A DNA stretch of 64,000 bases from JAKLFA01 sp964450385 (GTDB lineage Bacteria > Omnitrophota > Gorgyraeia > Zapsychrales > JANLHA01). Below the pieces are notes generated by a model, which made no database searches, was not told the origin of the DNA, and saw nothing but the letters and a program-made list of their open reading frames with translations. The stretch spans positions 43,701-107,700 of the forward strand of contig CAYVEC010000003.1 of the NCBI GenBank assembly GCA_964450385.1, written 5' to 3'. Positions 53,690 through 62,898 of this stretch are shown piece by piece. The position numbers and the translations under genes are program-made. The first letter of the stretch is position 1; every line of letters starts with the position of its first letter.

Positions 53690-54230
53690 ATCTCTCGCTA
53701 TCCCCGACGTGGTCCTCGTGATCCCGAATGTCTATCGGGACGCCCGGGGTTTTTTTTCAGAGACGTATAAGGAGTCGGTCTTCGCGCGCCATGGGATCCG
53801 GCAGGGGTTTTGCCAGATGAACCATTCACGCTCCGTCAAGGGTGTGCTTCGGGGGATGCATTATCAGCTCCCTCCTCATGCACAGGCGAAGCTCGTTCAG
53901 GTGATCACCGGTGAGATCGTTGATGTTGCGGTGGATATTCGACGGGGGTCGCCTTATTATGGCCGATGGGTCAGTGCGGTCCTGTCAGACGCGAATAAGC
54001 ATATGATGTATATTCCAGAGGGTTTTGCCCATGGGTTTTGTACTCTTTCCGAGACCGCGGATGTGATCTATTATTGCAGTTCGGAATATGCCCCGACCCA
54101 CGATCGAGGCATCATGTATAATGACCCTGATGTGGGCATTGAATGGCCGGTCGACAGTCCGTCGGTATCGAGCAAGGACAGCGGGCTGCCGGTATTAAAA
54201 GAGGCGGAGAATTGTTTTGAATATCCATAA
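53670..54230 (+). CDS. rmlC: dTDP-4-dehydrorhamnose 3,5-epimerase
   Basis: 186 aa cupin-type epimerase: RDARGFFSETYKESVF, FCQMNHSRSVKGVLRGMHYQ (catalytic His region), AKLVQVITGEIVDVAVDIR, YIPEGFAHGFC. It acts on dTDP-4-keto-6-deoxyglucose. Overlaps rmlA and, by 14 bases, rmlD. The ATG at 53670 or 53673 may serve as start. Confidence 0.95.
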   Translation: MMDIEFKSLAIPDVVLVIPNVYRDARGFFSETYKESVFARHGIRQGFCQMNHSRSVKGVLRGMHYQLPPHAQAKLVQVITGEIVDVAVDIRRGSPYYGRWVSAVLSDANKHMMYIPEGFAHGFCTLSETADVIYYCSSEYAPTHDRGIMYNDPDVGIEWPVDSPSVSSKDSGLPVLKEAENCFEYP

Positions 54231-55095
54231 CGCACGATTTTTGATCACGGGATCGTCGGGTCAGCTGGCGAGCGAGTTTCAGCGGGTGCTCTCAGAGCAG
54301 GGGATGGTTTTTTCCGCCCCGTCCGAAGACCTCCTTGATATCACCGATCCAGGGAGCGTTGACCGGGCGATCGAGGCCGCACGGCCGGATGTGATCGTCA
54401 ACTGTGCGGCCTATAACGCGGTTGACGCGGCGGAACGGGAGCCCCACAAGGCCTTTGCCGTGAATCGTGACGCGGTCGGGGTGCTAGCCCGTCGGAGCCG
54501 GGCCCAGGGGATCCTGCTCGTCCATTTTAGTTCCGATTATGTCTTTGACGGCGGGAAAGGCAGCCCCTATGAGGAAGGTGACGCGCCCGGTCCGATCAAT
54601 GTATACGGCATGAGTAAGCTCGCCGGGGAGGGGCAGATCCGTGAGGCTGGCGCTGAGGGCCTTATCCTGCGGCTCAGTTGGGTCTTTGGCCCTGGGCGGC
54701 AGAATTTTTTCTTTAAATTGCGGGAGTGGGCCGCAGGGGAAAAACAGATCGCCGTGGTTCAGGACGAGACGTCGGTCCCGACATACGTTGATGATGTTGT
54801 GGCGATGACGTTGAAAGGATTATCACAAGATCTGCGGGGGCTGTATCATCTTGTGAACAGCGGGCAGGTGTCGCGGTATGACCTGGCGCGTTATTATGTC
54901 GCAAGGATGGGGATCGGGGTCGAGATCGAGCCGGCGTCTCAGGCCTCGTTTGGTCTGCCGGCGCGGCGGCCGGTCTTTTCAGCCATGAGCAATCAGCGCC
55001 TGGCCGCGGCTCTTGGGATCGATATTCCGTCGTGGCAGGATGCGGTGGATCGGTTTGTGGATCGGGAGAGGCAGGGGAAAGGATCCGAAGGTTAA
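54217..55095 (+). CDS. rmlD: dTDP-4-dehydrorhamnose reductase
   Basis: 292 aa SDR: LITGSSGQLASEFQ, INCAAYNAVDAAE-like NCAAYNAVDAAE, HFSSDYVFDGGKGSPY, active-site YGMSKLAGE, and LSWVFGPG. It completes dTDP-L-rhamnose. The only in-frame start near the beginning is TTG at 54217, with GGCGGAG upstream, overlapping rmlC by 14 bases. RmlB is not found in the window. Confidence 0.94.
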   Translation: MNIHNARFLITGSSGQLASEFQRVLSEQGMVFSAPSEDLLDITDPGSVDRAIEAARPDVIVNCAAYNAVDAAEREPHKAFAVNRDAVGVLARRSRAQGILLVHFSSDYVFDGGKGSPYEEGDAPGPINVYGMSKLAGEGQIREAGAEGLILRLSWVFGPGRQNFFFKLREWAAGEKQIAVVQDETSVPTYVDDVVAMTLKGLSQDLRGLYHLVNSGQVSRYDLARYYVARMGIGVEIEPASQASFGLPARRPVFSAMSNQRLAAALGIDIPSWQDAVDRFVDRERQGKGSEG

Positions 55096-55154
55096 AAAAG
55101 CAAGAGGACCGCTGATCTAACGGTTGGGGACGTATTCAACATAAAGGACGCGAT

Positions 55155-56375
55155 ATGACTGAAGCAAAGATGACGTGTGAACCACCAGATGAGGATGAGA
55201 TCGATCTCAGGGAACTGTTCCATACGATCGTTAAACGAAAAAAAATGATCGCCATCCTGTTCGGCAGCGCGGTTCTGATTGCAATAACGTTCAGTGTGTC
55301 GATCCCAAGAGTGTATGAGGGGAGGGTCTCGTTGATGATCCCTTCGGTGAAAGAAGGGGTGGAGGGGGCGTTTACTCTTGAAATGCATAAGGAATTACTG
55401 AGGTCAAACATTGTCCTCCAAAAAACAATAGGGCAGTTAAATCTGGTGGACCGGGCAGGCCGCTTGGTCGGGGTCGATGATTTATTGGGGATGATCAGCC
55501 TTTCTGAAGTGAAGGGCACATCGATTCTTCAATTACGTGTACGGCACGATGCCCCCGAGGTGGCCGCTGAGGTGGCCAACGCGTGGGCGGTGACATATGT
55601 GGATTGTATCAGGGAGCTGATGGCTGCAGAGAACAGGGATGGCAGAGATTTTATTGAGCGTCAATTCAGCCTTGCCCAGGAGAGCCTCGCCGATGTTGAA
55701 GAGAGGGTGAAGGAATTTAAAAACCAATATATCGCGGACCTTGTGGAGGAGGGACTGAATATCAAAAAGGCAAAACTGAATGAGTATCAAAAAAAAATAT
55801 TGGACGCGCGGATGATCATTAAGCGCGACGAGAACATCCTGGTTGAATTAAAGCAACAGATCGCCGGTCAGGAAAAGGTCGTCGTTCTTTCAAAGGCAAT
55901 CACGGATGATGCCCTGTGGCAGCGGATGGATCACGACCTGTCAGCATTTGACAAGAGGCTGCGGACAGAAGAAATCAATCCGATCTATCGTGATCTCGAG
56001 GCCCGCATCGTTAACACCGAGATCGAGTTGAAAACCACTAAGGTGCAGGTGGAGGATCTTGCGAAGGAAGCCGCTGTCCTTGAGAAGGAGATCACGGCCC
56101 TTGCGGAGACGGTTCATCAGAAGGCGGTTGACTGGGCCCAGTTAAGTCGCCAGGTTGATACTGCTCAAAAAATATATGATATTTTCAAGACCCGGATGGA
56201 AGGTCTTCGGATGAGTGCTGCCGGGCATAATACGAAAATTTTATCACTGGCCAATCCGCCGAAGACGCCGATCGCCCGGGGCACAGCAAAAAGGGTCATG
56301 ATGGCGGGGATCTTGAGCTTGGTGTTGGGGGTGTTTGCGGCTGTTGGGATGGAGTTTATGGGAAATTCGAAATAA
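55155..56375 (+). CDS. Wzz/GNVR-type polysaccharide chain-length or export protein
   Basis: 406 aa. A short cytoplasmic N-terminus (DEIDLRELFHTIVKRKKM), membrane helix ~32-50, a long periplasmic part rich in coiled coil (~150-340), and a C-terminal helix ~375-397 preceded by ANPPKTPIARGTAKR, the usual Pro-rich segment of the family. It sets chain length or forms part of a Wza/Wzc-type export complex. There is no tyrosine kinase domain. This is the last GC-rich gene before the AT-rich block. Confidence 0.85.
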   Translation: MTEAKMTCEPPDEDEIDLRELFHTIVKRKKMIAILFGSAVLIAITFSVSIPRVYEGRVSLMIPSVKEGVEGAFTLEMHKELLRSNIVLQKTIGQLNLVDRAGRLVGVDDLLGMISLSEVKGTSILQLRVRHDAPEVAAEVANAWAVTYVDCIRELMAAENRDGRDFIERQFSLAQESLADVEERVKEFKNQYIADLVEEGLNIKKAKLNEYQKKILDARMIIKRDENILVELKQQIAGQEKVVVLSKAITDDALWQRMDHDLSAFDKRLRTEEINPIYRDLEARIVNTEIELKTTKVQVEDLAKEAAVLEKEITALAETVHQKAVDWAQLSRQVDTAQKIYDIFKTRMEGLRMSAAGHNTKILSLANPPKTPIARGTAKRVMMAGILSLVLGVFAAVGMEFMGNSK

Positions 56376-56466
56376 ATTTATTGAGGTGGTGGGGATTGTT
56401 TGGAGAGTATTTTTTTAATTTCTGGGGATAAATTTTTTAACGGGTCCTTAAGAGGAAGTAGTGCTA

Positions 56467-57198
56467 ATGATAGAAAAAAAAAGAACATTGGCATTGGTTA
56501 CAGCACGAGGTGGTTCCAAGGGCGTCCCGCATAAAAATACAAAATTTTTAGGAGGAAAACCCCTCATCGCTTGGACAATAGAAGCAGCCAAAAAAAGTTC
56601 TAGACTGGACAGGGTGATCGTATCTACTGATGATAAACAAATAGTTGAAGTATCTAAAGAATATGGAGCTGAAGTCCCGTTTATTAGGCCTAAAGAATTG
56701 GCTCAAGATGATTCCCCACATATTGATGTTGTTATTCATGCGATAGGATGGGTAGCGAAGAATGAAAAATGGATTCCTGATTTTATTATGTTACTACAAC
56801 CAACGTCGCCTTTTCGTTCTTCAGAAGATATTGATGCAGCAATAAATATTGGGATCGAAAAGGATGCAGACACAGTGATTAGTGTTAGTGAAGTTTCAGA
56901 GCATCCTTATTTTATTCGGCGTATTACTGAAATGGGGAATTTAGTGGATTTTATAGACAAGCCTAAAGGATATTTGCCTAGGCAAATTCTACCTAAGGCG
57001 TATATGGAAAACGGTGCTATTTATTTTGCAAAGACCGAAGTCTTGCGTGCGCAGCGGAAGTGGTACACTTCGAAAACTTTTCCTTTGATAATGCCTAGGG
57101 AACGGTCTTTGGATATTAATGAAAAGGGAGATTTTTTGTATGGTGATTTTTATTTAAAAAGTCTCGGACAAAAGGGAGGGGAAAATGAAATATTGTAG
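56467..57198 (+). CDS. neuA: acylneuraminate-type cytidylyltransferase (CMP-nonulosonate synthetase)
   Basis: 243 aa: ALVTARGGSKGVPHKNTKFLGGKPLIAWTI, VSTDDKQI, LLQPTSPFRSSEDID, and YMENGAIYFAK. It activates sialic, legionaminic or pseudaminic acid with CTP. The ATG at 56467 was chosen because AGAGGAAG lies eight bases upstream; a GTG at 56461 is too close. The gene is plainly AT-richer than everything before 56.4 kb. It overlaps the next gene by 14 bases. Confidence 0.88.
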   Translation: MIEKKRTLALVTARGGSKGVPHKNTKFLGGKPLIAWTIEAAKKSSRLDRVIVSTDDKQIVEVSKEYGAEVPFIRPKELAQDDSPHIDVVIHAIGWVAKNEKWIPDFIMLLQPTSPFRSSEDIDAAINIGIEKDADTVISVSEVSEHPYFIRRITEMGNLVDFIDKPKGYLPRQILPKAYMENGAIYFAKTEVLRAQRKWYTSKTFPLIMPRERSLDINEKGDFLYGDFYLKSLGQKGGENEIL

Positions 57199-58309
57199 TA
57201 AATGTCTAATGCCGAACACAAGACCAGGAATAACTTTTGTAGAGGATGTTTGTTTGCCTTGTATACATTATGAGAAACAAAAAACAACTAATTGGGATGA
57301 AAGAAAGAACGAGCTTGAAAAACTTTGTGACAAATATAGAGGATGTAATGGAAACGGATATGATTGTGCTATCGCGGTCTCGGGAGGAAAAGACTCGCAT
57401 TTTCAAGTATATGTGATGAAAGAACTTATGGGGATGAATCCTGTTTTGTTGGCGGTGGGCAATACAGATTGGACAGAGACGGGCCGACAAAATTTGGAAA
57501 ACCTTTCAGAAACATTCAATTGTGATGTTTTATCCCTCAACCCTAATAGATATGTTGCAAAGATTATGGCCAGAAAGGCTTTTGAAGAAATTGGATCTCC
57601 GACCTGGTATGCGGATGCTCTCATATACGCGTATCCATATAGAATGGCGATTCAGTTGGGGCTGCAATTGTTAGTTTATGGAGAAAATGTAAATTATACT
57701 TATGGCGGTCAATATAGTAAGGAGACGTGCTCAGCTAAGTTGCAACCATTGAATGATGTTGTAAAATCTGTTGATTGGCAACGGTGGCTTGGGGATGGGA
57801 AACTTTCGCTCAAAGATTTAGAATCTGCAAAACAACCATCTTTCGAAGAATGCGAAAAAGTGGGATTGGACCCGATTTATTTAAGTTACTTTGTCCCGTG
57901 GGATAGTCATCATAATTACGAAGTAGCAAAAAGATGGGGGTTTAAAAGCCTTATCCATGAATATCAAAGGGAAGGGACGTTGGAACAATATAACCAAATA
58001 GATTCAATAGGTTATTTGTTAAATCAATATTTAAAGTATCCCAAATTTGCGCATGCTTCAGCAACTGAAATGGCTTCTAGATGGATCAGGGCGGGTTTGA
58101 GGACCAGAGAGGAAATGATCCCCGAAGTTAAGAAGTACGATAAAATTCTTGATCAGGGAATAGTTTCTGGTTTCTGCAGTTTTACCGGGATGGGCGTCAG
58201 AGAGTTTTGGAAAACAATGGATAAATGGTATAATCCAAAATTTTTTAAACAAGATAGAGATGGTGTTTGGGTAGAAAAATTTGATGTGGGTGTCGGTTTG
58301 ATGGAATAA
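57185..58309 (+). CDS. N-acetyl sugar amidotransferase (PseA/WbpG-like)
   Basis: 374 aa PP-loop enzyme. N-terminal zinc element KYCSKCLMPNTRPGI with a later CLPC, and the PP-loop AVSGGKDSHFQ; also SPTWYADALIYAYP and NVNYTYGGQYS. The family (PseA, WbpG) adds an amidino or acetamidino group to nonulosonic or diamino sugars. It lies between neuA and neuB, so its substrate is probably the legionaminic-type acid made here. GGGAGGGGAAA precedes the ATG. Confidence 0.86.
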   Translation: MKYCSKCLMPNTRPGITFVEDVCLPCIHYEKQKTTNWDERKNELEKLCDKYRGCNGNGYDCAIAVSGGKDSHFQVYVMKELMGMNPVLLAVGNTDWTETGRQNLENLSETFNCDVLSLNPNRYVAKIMARKAFEEIGSPTWYADALIYAYPYRMAIQLGLQLLVYGENVNYTYGGQYSKETCSAKLQPLNDVVKSVDWQRWLGDGKLSLKDLESAKQPSFEECEKVGLDPIYLSYFVPWDSHHNYEVAKRWGFKSLIHEYQREGTLEQYNQIDSIGYLLNQYLKYPKFAHASATEMASRWIRAGLRTREEMIPEVKKYDKILDQGIVSGFCSFTGMGVREFWKTMDKWYNPKFFKQDRDGVWVEKFDVGVGLME

Positions 58310-58324
58310 GGAGAAGTTAAAATA
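58308..58324 (+). promoter_or_regulatory. neuB: Shine-Dalgarno and AUA start of neuB
   Basis: AAGGAG (58308-58313) lies eight bases before ATA at 58322. There is no ATG, GTG, TTG or CTG in frame between the previous gene's stop (58307-58309) and the ATG at 58436. Confidence 0.55.
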
Positions 58325-59365
58325 GAAAACATATCAATTCAGATTGGTGACCGATTAATCGGAAGAGATTATAGACCGCTTGTTATTGCCGAGATAGGCA
58401 TTAATCATGGAGGGGATATAAAAAAAGCCTTTCGAATGGTAGATGATGCGCATGCCGTCGGGTGTGAATGTGTTAAATTCCAATGTCATGTTATTGAAGA
58501 TGAGATGAGCCCTGATGCAAAAAATGTAGTTCCAGGGAATGCTAATGAATCCATATGGGACATAATGTCAAAGGCGCAGCTTTCGGAAGAAGATGACGCG
58601 AAATTGAAGCGGTATGTTGAGACTAAGGGCATGATTTATTTATCAACACCGTTTTCACGTGCTGCGGCAGAGCGCCTAGAATTGATGGGTGTGATTGCTT
58701 ATAAGGTGGGTTCTGGGGAATGCAATAATTATCCACTGATTGAGCATATTGCTAAATTTGGAAAGCCAGTTATCTTGAGTACTGGCATGAACGATATATC
58801 TTCTATTTCAAAAGCAGTTACTATACTTGAAAAATTCGGGGTTCAGTATGGGTTAATGCATTGTACTAGTATATACCCAACACCGCATCATAAGATCAGG
58901 CTTGGAGCTTTAGAAGAACTTCATAGAGATTTTCCCAAAGCTGTTATTGGCTTGTCAGATCATACCATTGACAATTATTGCTGTTTTGCTGCAGCGGCCC
59001 TTGGCGCTTCAATGCTTGAACGCCATTTTACAAGTGATAAGAGTTGGAAGGGGCCGGATATTTCTTTATCCATGGATCCCCAGGAGCTAAGGGATCTGAT
59101 TAAGGGGGCGAGCCTGATTCATTCTGCTTTAGGTGGGAATAAATCGATTTTACCTGAAGAGCAGGTAACCATTGATTTTGCGTATGCAACAGTTGTTGCT
59201 ATTCAAGATATTAAAAAAGGTGAAGCATTGACGAGAGAAAATATATGGGTTAAACGTCCAGGGACGGGGGAAATTAAGGCGGAAGAATATGAAAAGTTGC
59301 TTGGACGCACGTGCCGTCAAGACGTCTCATCGGGAAGCCATTTGAGAAGGGATCAAATAAACTAG
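58322..59365 (+). CDS. neuB: N-acetylneuraminate/legionaminate synthase
   Basis: About 347 aa if translated from ATA at 58322. A NeuB TIM barrel (~1-285) and a C-terminal SAF antifreeze-like domain (~290-347; KGEALTRENIWVKRPGTGE). The conserved PEP/ManNAc-site stretch IAEIGINHGG lies upstream of the first ATG (58436), so the gene must begin earlier. KFQCH, YLSTPFS, KVGSGECNNYPLI, STGM and GLSDHT fit the family. It condenses PEP with an N-acetylated mannosamine-type sugar. The first 38 residues have no canonical start codon: either an AUA start, or a local base error. Confidence 0.85.
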   Translation: MENISIQIGDRLIGRDYRPLVIAEIGINHGGDIKKAFRMVDDAHAVGCECVKFQCHVIEDEMSPDAKNVVPGNANESIWDIMSKAQLSEEDDAKLKRYVETKGMIYLSTPFSRAAAERLELMGVIAYKVGSGECNNYPLIEHIAKFGKPVILSTGMNDISSISKAVTILEKFGVQYGLMHCTSIYPTPHHKIRLGALEELHRDFPKAVIGLSDHTIDNYCCFAAAALGASMLERHFTSDKSWKGPDISLSMDPQELRDLIKGASLIHSALGGNKSILPEEQVTIDFAYATVVAIQDIKKGEALTRENIWVKRPGTGEIKAEEYEKLLGRTCRQDVSSGSHLRRDQIN

Positions 59366-59385
59366 CATTATTTTTTAAAAATATT

Positions 59386-60402
59386 ATGAAAAACGCGCAG
59401 AGAGCATACTCTAAAAAGTTTAATATTGTGGGACTTGGTCGTGATGACAAGTGGAAAGCTCGTGTGGCTGCAGAGCAGAAGAGACTTGCGCTGTCAATTT
59501 CAGAAAAAGATTCTACTTTCTTAAAAAGATGCCCCATATGCAGACATGGTAGCTTTTCGGAGTTTGCTAAAATTTATGGTTATCTGTATGGCGAGTGTGA
59601 ATCTTGCGGGCATATTTTTTTGGTGCGTGTTCCTAATGAAGCGATAATCAGAAAGTTATATGTTAGTGAAGAAGAGAAGTCAAGGACACAGCAGGCAGAT
59701 ATTTATATCAATGAGGAGCTTTTTTTAAAAAGGATCGAAATGATAGCCAATCCAAAGGTTGGCTTTATTAATGAATGTTTGCCGTTTAAAGGAAAGTGGA
59801 TTGATGTTGGTTGCGGAGTAGGAGAAATCCTTATTGCCGCTCAAAATTCAGGATGGGATGTGCTAGGAATTGAGGGCGATGCAGAGGAAGTGGCGTTTGC
59901 GCGACGACATGGAGTGGCGGTTGAAAATATTTATGTAGATGAGAAGAATCGTGCTCAATTATTTAAAAATGCAGATGTCGTTTCTTTTTTTAACATTTTA
60001 GAACATGTTGCAAACCCGAACAACTTTTTGAAAATGATATCATTTTCGCTAAAGGCTGGAGCCCATGTTGCCATAGAAGTTCCAAGGCATCCTTCATTAA
60101 GTTCTTTAGCAATTAAGGCTTATCCGAATATAGCTATGCGCCATATTTACCCACCGGATCATCTTCATATCTTCACTGAGAATTCAGTCGGAAAAATTTT
60201 GCAGGATTGCCAATTACATCCAACTCATATATGGTTGTTTGGGCAGGATTATTATGAAGTGGTTACTTGTCTATCGCACGGCCTTTTGAGCCCCGATTCC
60301 GAGTTTTTTAAAAAACTCATTTTTTGCGTCGATGATATTCAAAGTGCGATTGATTCTAGCGGTCTTTCTGATTCAATGATCGTGTTAAGTCGAAAAATAT
60401 AA
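59386..60402 (+). CDS. zinc-ribbon SAM-dependent methyltransferase
   Basis: 338 aa. An N-terminal CxxC ... CxxC element (CPICRHG, CESCGH) precedes a class I methyltransferase domain (WIDVGCGVGEILIAAQNSGW, VVSFFNILEHVANPNN, HIYPPDHLHIFTENS). This layout is common among glycan and sugar methyltransferases in surface-polysaccharide clusters. The ATG at 59386 lacks a strong Shine-Dalgarno. It may methylate a sugar of the nonulosonate-bearing polymer. Confidence 0.78.
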   Translation: MKNAQRAYSKKFNIVGLGRDDKWKARVAAEQKRLALSISEKDSTFLKRCPICRHGSFSEFAKIYGYLYGECESCGHIFLVRVPNEAIIRKLYVSEEEKSRTQQADIYINEELFLKRIEMIANPKVGFINECLPFKGKWIDVGCGVGEILIAAQNSGWDVLGIEGDAEEVAFARRHGVAVENIYVDEKNRAQLFKNADVVSFFNILEHVANPNNFLKMISFSLKAGAHVAIEVPRHPSLSSLAIKAYPNIAMRHIYPPDHLHIFTENSVGKILQDCQLHPTHIWLFGQDYYEVVTCLSHGLLSPDSEFFKKLIFCVDDIQSAIDSSGLSDSMIVLSRKI

Positions 60403-60403
60403 G

Positions 60404-61540
60404 ATGGAGCATATGAAAAGAAAAATTTTATTTATCACAGGGACCCGCGCTGATTTTGGTAAGTTGAAACCTTTAATCGCTAAGGTAGAAAGTTCTCAAA
60501 ATTTTGAAAGCCATATTTTCGCTACAGGAATGCACATGTTGGAGAAGTATGGTTTTACCTATGACGAAATTAAAAAAAATGGTTTTGGAAATATCTACCC
60601 CTATATTAATCAGATGAATAATACATCATCGGACATGGATATTGTTTTATCTAACACAGTCCTTGGGATTGGTCATTTTATACGAGAAAATCGGCCTGAT
60701 TTAATTGTAGTTCATGGTGATCGAGTTGAGGCAATGGCGGGAGCTATTGTCGGAGCGCTCAATAATATTTTGATTGCTCATATTGAAGGGGGAGAGGTGT
60801 CGGGAACGGTCGATGAATTAATGCGGCACGCTGTTACTAAATTGTCACATATACATTTTGTAGCAAATGAAGATACAAAGAGGCGTTTAGTCCAAATGGG
60901 TGAGTGTGAAAAGGCCATTTTTGTTATTGGCTCTCCTGATATTGATGTAATGATGTCAAAAGATTTGCCGGCCTTGTCAGAAGTGCAGAAGAAATACGCC
61001 TTTAATTTTAATGATTATTATGTGTTTTTATATCATCCTGTGACAACAGAAGTACATGATCTGGAGTTTAAGGTGGGGGCGGTTATAGAGGCGCTAACAG
61101 TTTCGAACTTAAATTTTGTGTGTATATATCCCAATAATGATCAAGGATCTGATGTCATTGTTGAGGCGTTAAAAATGTTAACTAATAATCAAAGATTTAG
61201 GGTCATCCCGTCAATGCGGTTTGAATATTTTCTTTCCCTGCTTAAATATGCAAAAGGAATCGTTGGTAATTCAAGTTCAGGTATTAGAGAGGCTCCGGTT
61301 TATGGAATACCTACAATTAATATAGGAAGCAGGCAGAATAACCGTTATACCTATGAATCAATTTTTAATGTAGAAGAGGATAAAGAAAAGGTTCTTAAAT
61401 TATTATCGAATATGCCAAAAGCTGTTAAGCCATCGCAATATTTTGGTAATGGCAAGAGTGCCGAAGAGTTTTTTAGACAATTAAATGATATTCGAATTTG
61501 GGAAACGCCCATTCAAAAACAATTTAAAGATTTGAAATGA
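60404..61540 (+). CDS. neuC: UDP-N-acetylglucosamine 2-epimerase (hydrolysing), NeuC/LegG
   Basis: 378 aa of the GT-B-like epimerase fold: FITGTRADFGKLKPLI, VVHGDRVEAMAGA, HIEGGEVSGTVDELMRHAVTKLSH, GNSSSGIREAPVYG and NIGSRQNNR. The hydrolysing branch yields ManNAc (sialic acid) or 2,4-diacetamido-mannose (legionaminic acid), the substrate of NeuB at 58322. It begins two bases after the methyltransferase; an ATG at 60413 is an alternative. Confidence 0.9.
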   Translation: MEHMKRKILFITGTRADFGKLKPLIAKVESSQNFESHIFATGMHMLEKYGFTYDEIKKNGFGNIYPYINQMNNTSSDMDIVLSNTVLGIGHFIRENRPDLIVVHGDRVEAMAGAIVGALNNILIAHIEGGEVSGTVDELMRHAVTKLSHIHFVANEDTKRRLVQMGECEKAIFVIGSPDIDVMMSKDLPALSEVQKKYAFNFNDYYVFLYHPVTTEVHDLEFKVGAVIEALTVSNLNFVCIYPNNDQGSDVIVEALKMLTNNQRFRVIPSMRFEYFLSLLKYAKGIVGNSSSGIREAPVYGIPTINIGSRQNNRYTYESIFNVEEDKEKVLKLLSNMPKAVKPSQYFGNGKSAEEFFRQLNDIRIWETPIQKQFKDLK

Positions 61541-61686
61541 GTATTATTCTTTTGTAATCGGTCAATATCATAAGCGTTTTACTATTGATTTTGCGTAAGA
61601 AACACTTCCTTTAACTGGACATCTTTCAGGGTGTTTTTAAAAAGCACAGCATATTTTTATAGAGTGTATTAAATTAGAGCAGGTTT

Positions 61687-62841
61687 ATGAAAAAAAGAAT
61701 TTCAATTATTTTTGGTACTCGCCCTGAAGCTATCAAGTTGGCGCCCGTAATTTTAGCGCTGAAAAAAAGTGAAAAGTTTTATTGTAATGTTTGTGTGACG
61801 GCCCAACATCGGGAGATGCTTGATCAAATATTAAAGACATTTAAAATTGTTCCCGATGTCGATTTAAATTTGATGAAAAAAAATCAGGCCCTCAGTAGTT
61901 TTGCTGCCAAGGCAATGAAAGAGCTTGATAATTATTACAAGTTATATAAACCGGACATGGTGCTGATTCAGGGTGATACGACTACCGTGTTTGTTGCGGC
62001 AATGACGGCATATTATAATCGAATTGCCATCGGACATGTTGAGGCCGGCTTGCGGACAGGAAACCTTTATTCTCCTTGGCCAGAAGAAGGCAATAGAATA
62101 TTTACCTCGCGGATCGCTGCGTTGAATTTTGCCCCTACAGAACGCAGCAAGGCAAATCTTCTCAAGGAAAATATTCCAAGGGAATCAATTATCGTGACCG
62201 GCAACACAGTGATTGATGCCTTGTTTTTTGTATTGCATCAAATACAATCGAAGCCGCCTCAAATCCCATTATTGCCAAGTTTTCTGCAGCCAGGCGCCAT
62301 GAAGCGGAACGGTACTCCGCGCATGATTCTTATTACAGGGCATCGCCGGGAAAATTTCGGCGAAGGTTTATCGAATATTTGCAGGGCGATTACGAAACTG
62401 GCGTATGCTTTTCCGGATGTCCATTTTGTTTATCCGGTACATTTAAATCCGAATGTAAAAAAAACAGTTCATGGCATGTTTAGTGGAAATATAAAAGCGA
62501 ATATCCATTTGATAGAGCCTCTTGAATATATTTCTTTTGTGGCACTTATGTCTTGTGCAAGTTTGATTTTAACAGATTCGGGGGGCATTCAAGAGGAGGC
62601 TTCGAGTCTCGGCATACCCTTACTTATTATGCGTGATACGACGGAGCGGCCGGAAGTTGTTGAAGCAGGGGTGGCGAGAATTGTGGGGACTAATGAGCGA
62701 TTTATTGTTGAGGAAGTAACATCTTTTTTGATGGCTGATGGTTTTTCAAAAGGTATGCCTAATAAAAGGAATCTTTATGGAGAAGGGAATGCGGCCTTTA
62801 AAATATTAAAGGCATTATCCTTGTATTATAAAAAGATTTAA
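61687..62841 (+). CDS. wecB: UDP-N-acetylglucosamine 2-epimerase (non-hydrolysing)
   Basis: 384 aa, of the WecB type: IIFGTRPEAIKLAPVI, VTAQHREMLDQIL, VLIQGDTTTVFVAA, GHVEAGLRTGN, PWPEEGNR, ITGHRRENFGEGL and TDSGGIQEEASSLG. It interconverts UDP-GlcNAc and UDP-ManNAc for ManNAc-containing glycans. A 146-base gap, containing no gene I can see, separates it from neuC. Confidence 0.95.
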   Translation: MKKRISIIFGTRPEAIKLAPVILALKKSEKFYCNVCVTAQHREMLDQILKTFKIVPDVDLNLMKKNQALSSFAAKAMKELDNYYKLYKPDMVLIQGDTTTVFVAAMTAYYNRIAIGHVEAGLRTGNLYSPWPEEGNRIFTSRIAALNFAPTERSKANLLKENIPRESIIVTGNTVIDALFFVLHQIQSKPPQIPLLPSFLQPGAMKRNGTPRMILITGHRRENFGEGLSNICRAITKLAYAFPDVHFVYPVHLNPNVKKTVHGMFSGNIKANIHLIEPLEYISFVALMSCASLILTDSGGIQEEASSLGIPLLIMRDTTERPEVVEAGVARIVGTNERFIVEEVTSFLMADGFSKGMPNKRNLYGEGNAAFKILKALSLYYKKI

Positions 62842-62898
62842 AAAAGAGGCTGATCGATGCCGAACGAGAGTTGTGGTTTTTAGATCGGCGATAAAATT

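Noticed and set aside
61541..61686. Possible hairpin (AAACAC ... GTGTTT with T-run) between neuC and wecB
   Set aside because: Long imperfect loop and weak A/T stem. Not good enough to call a terminator.
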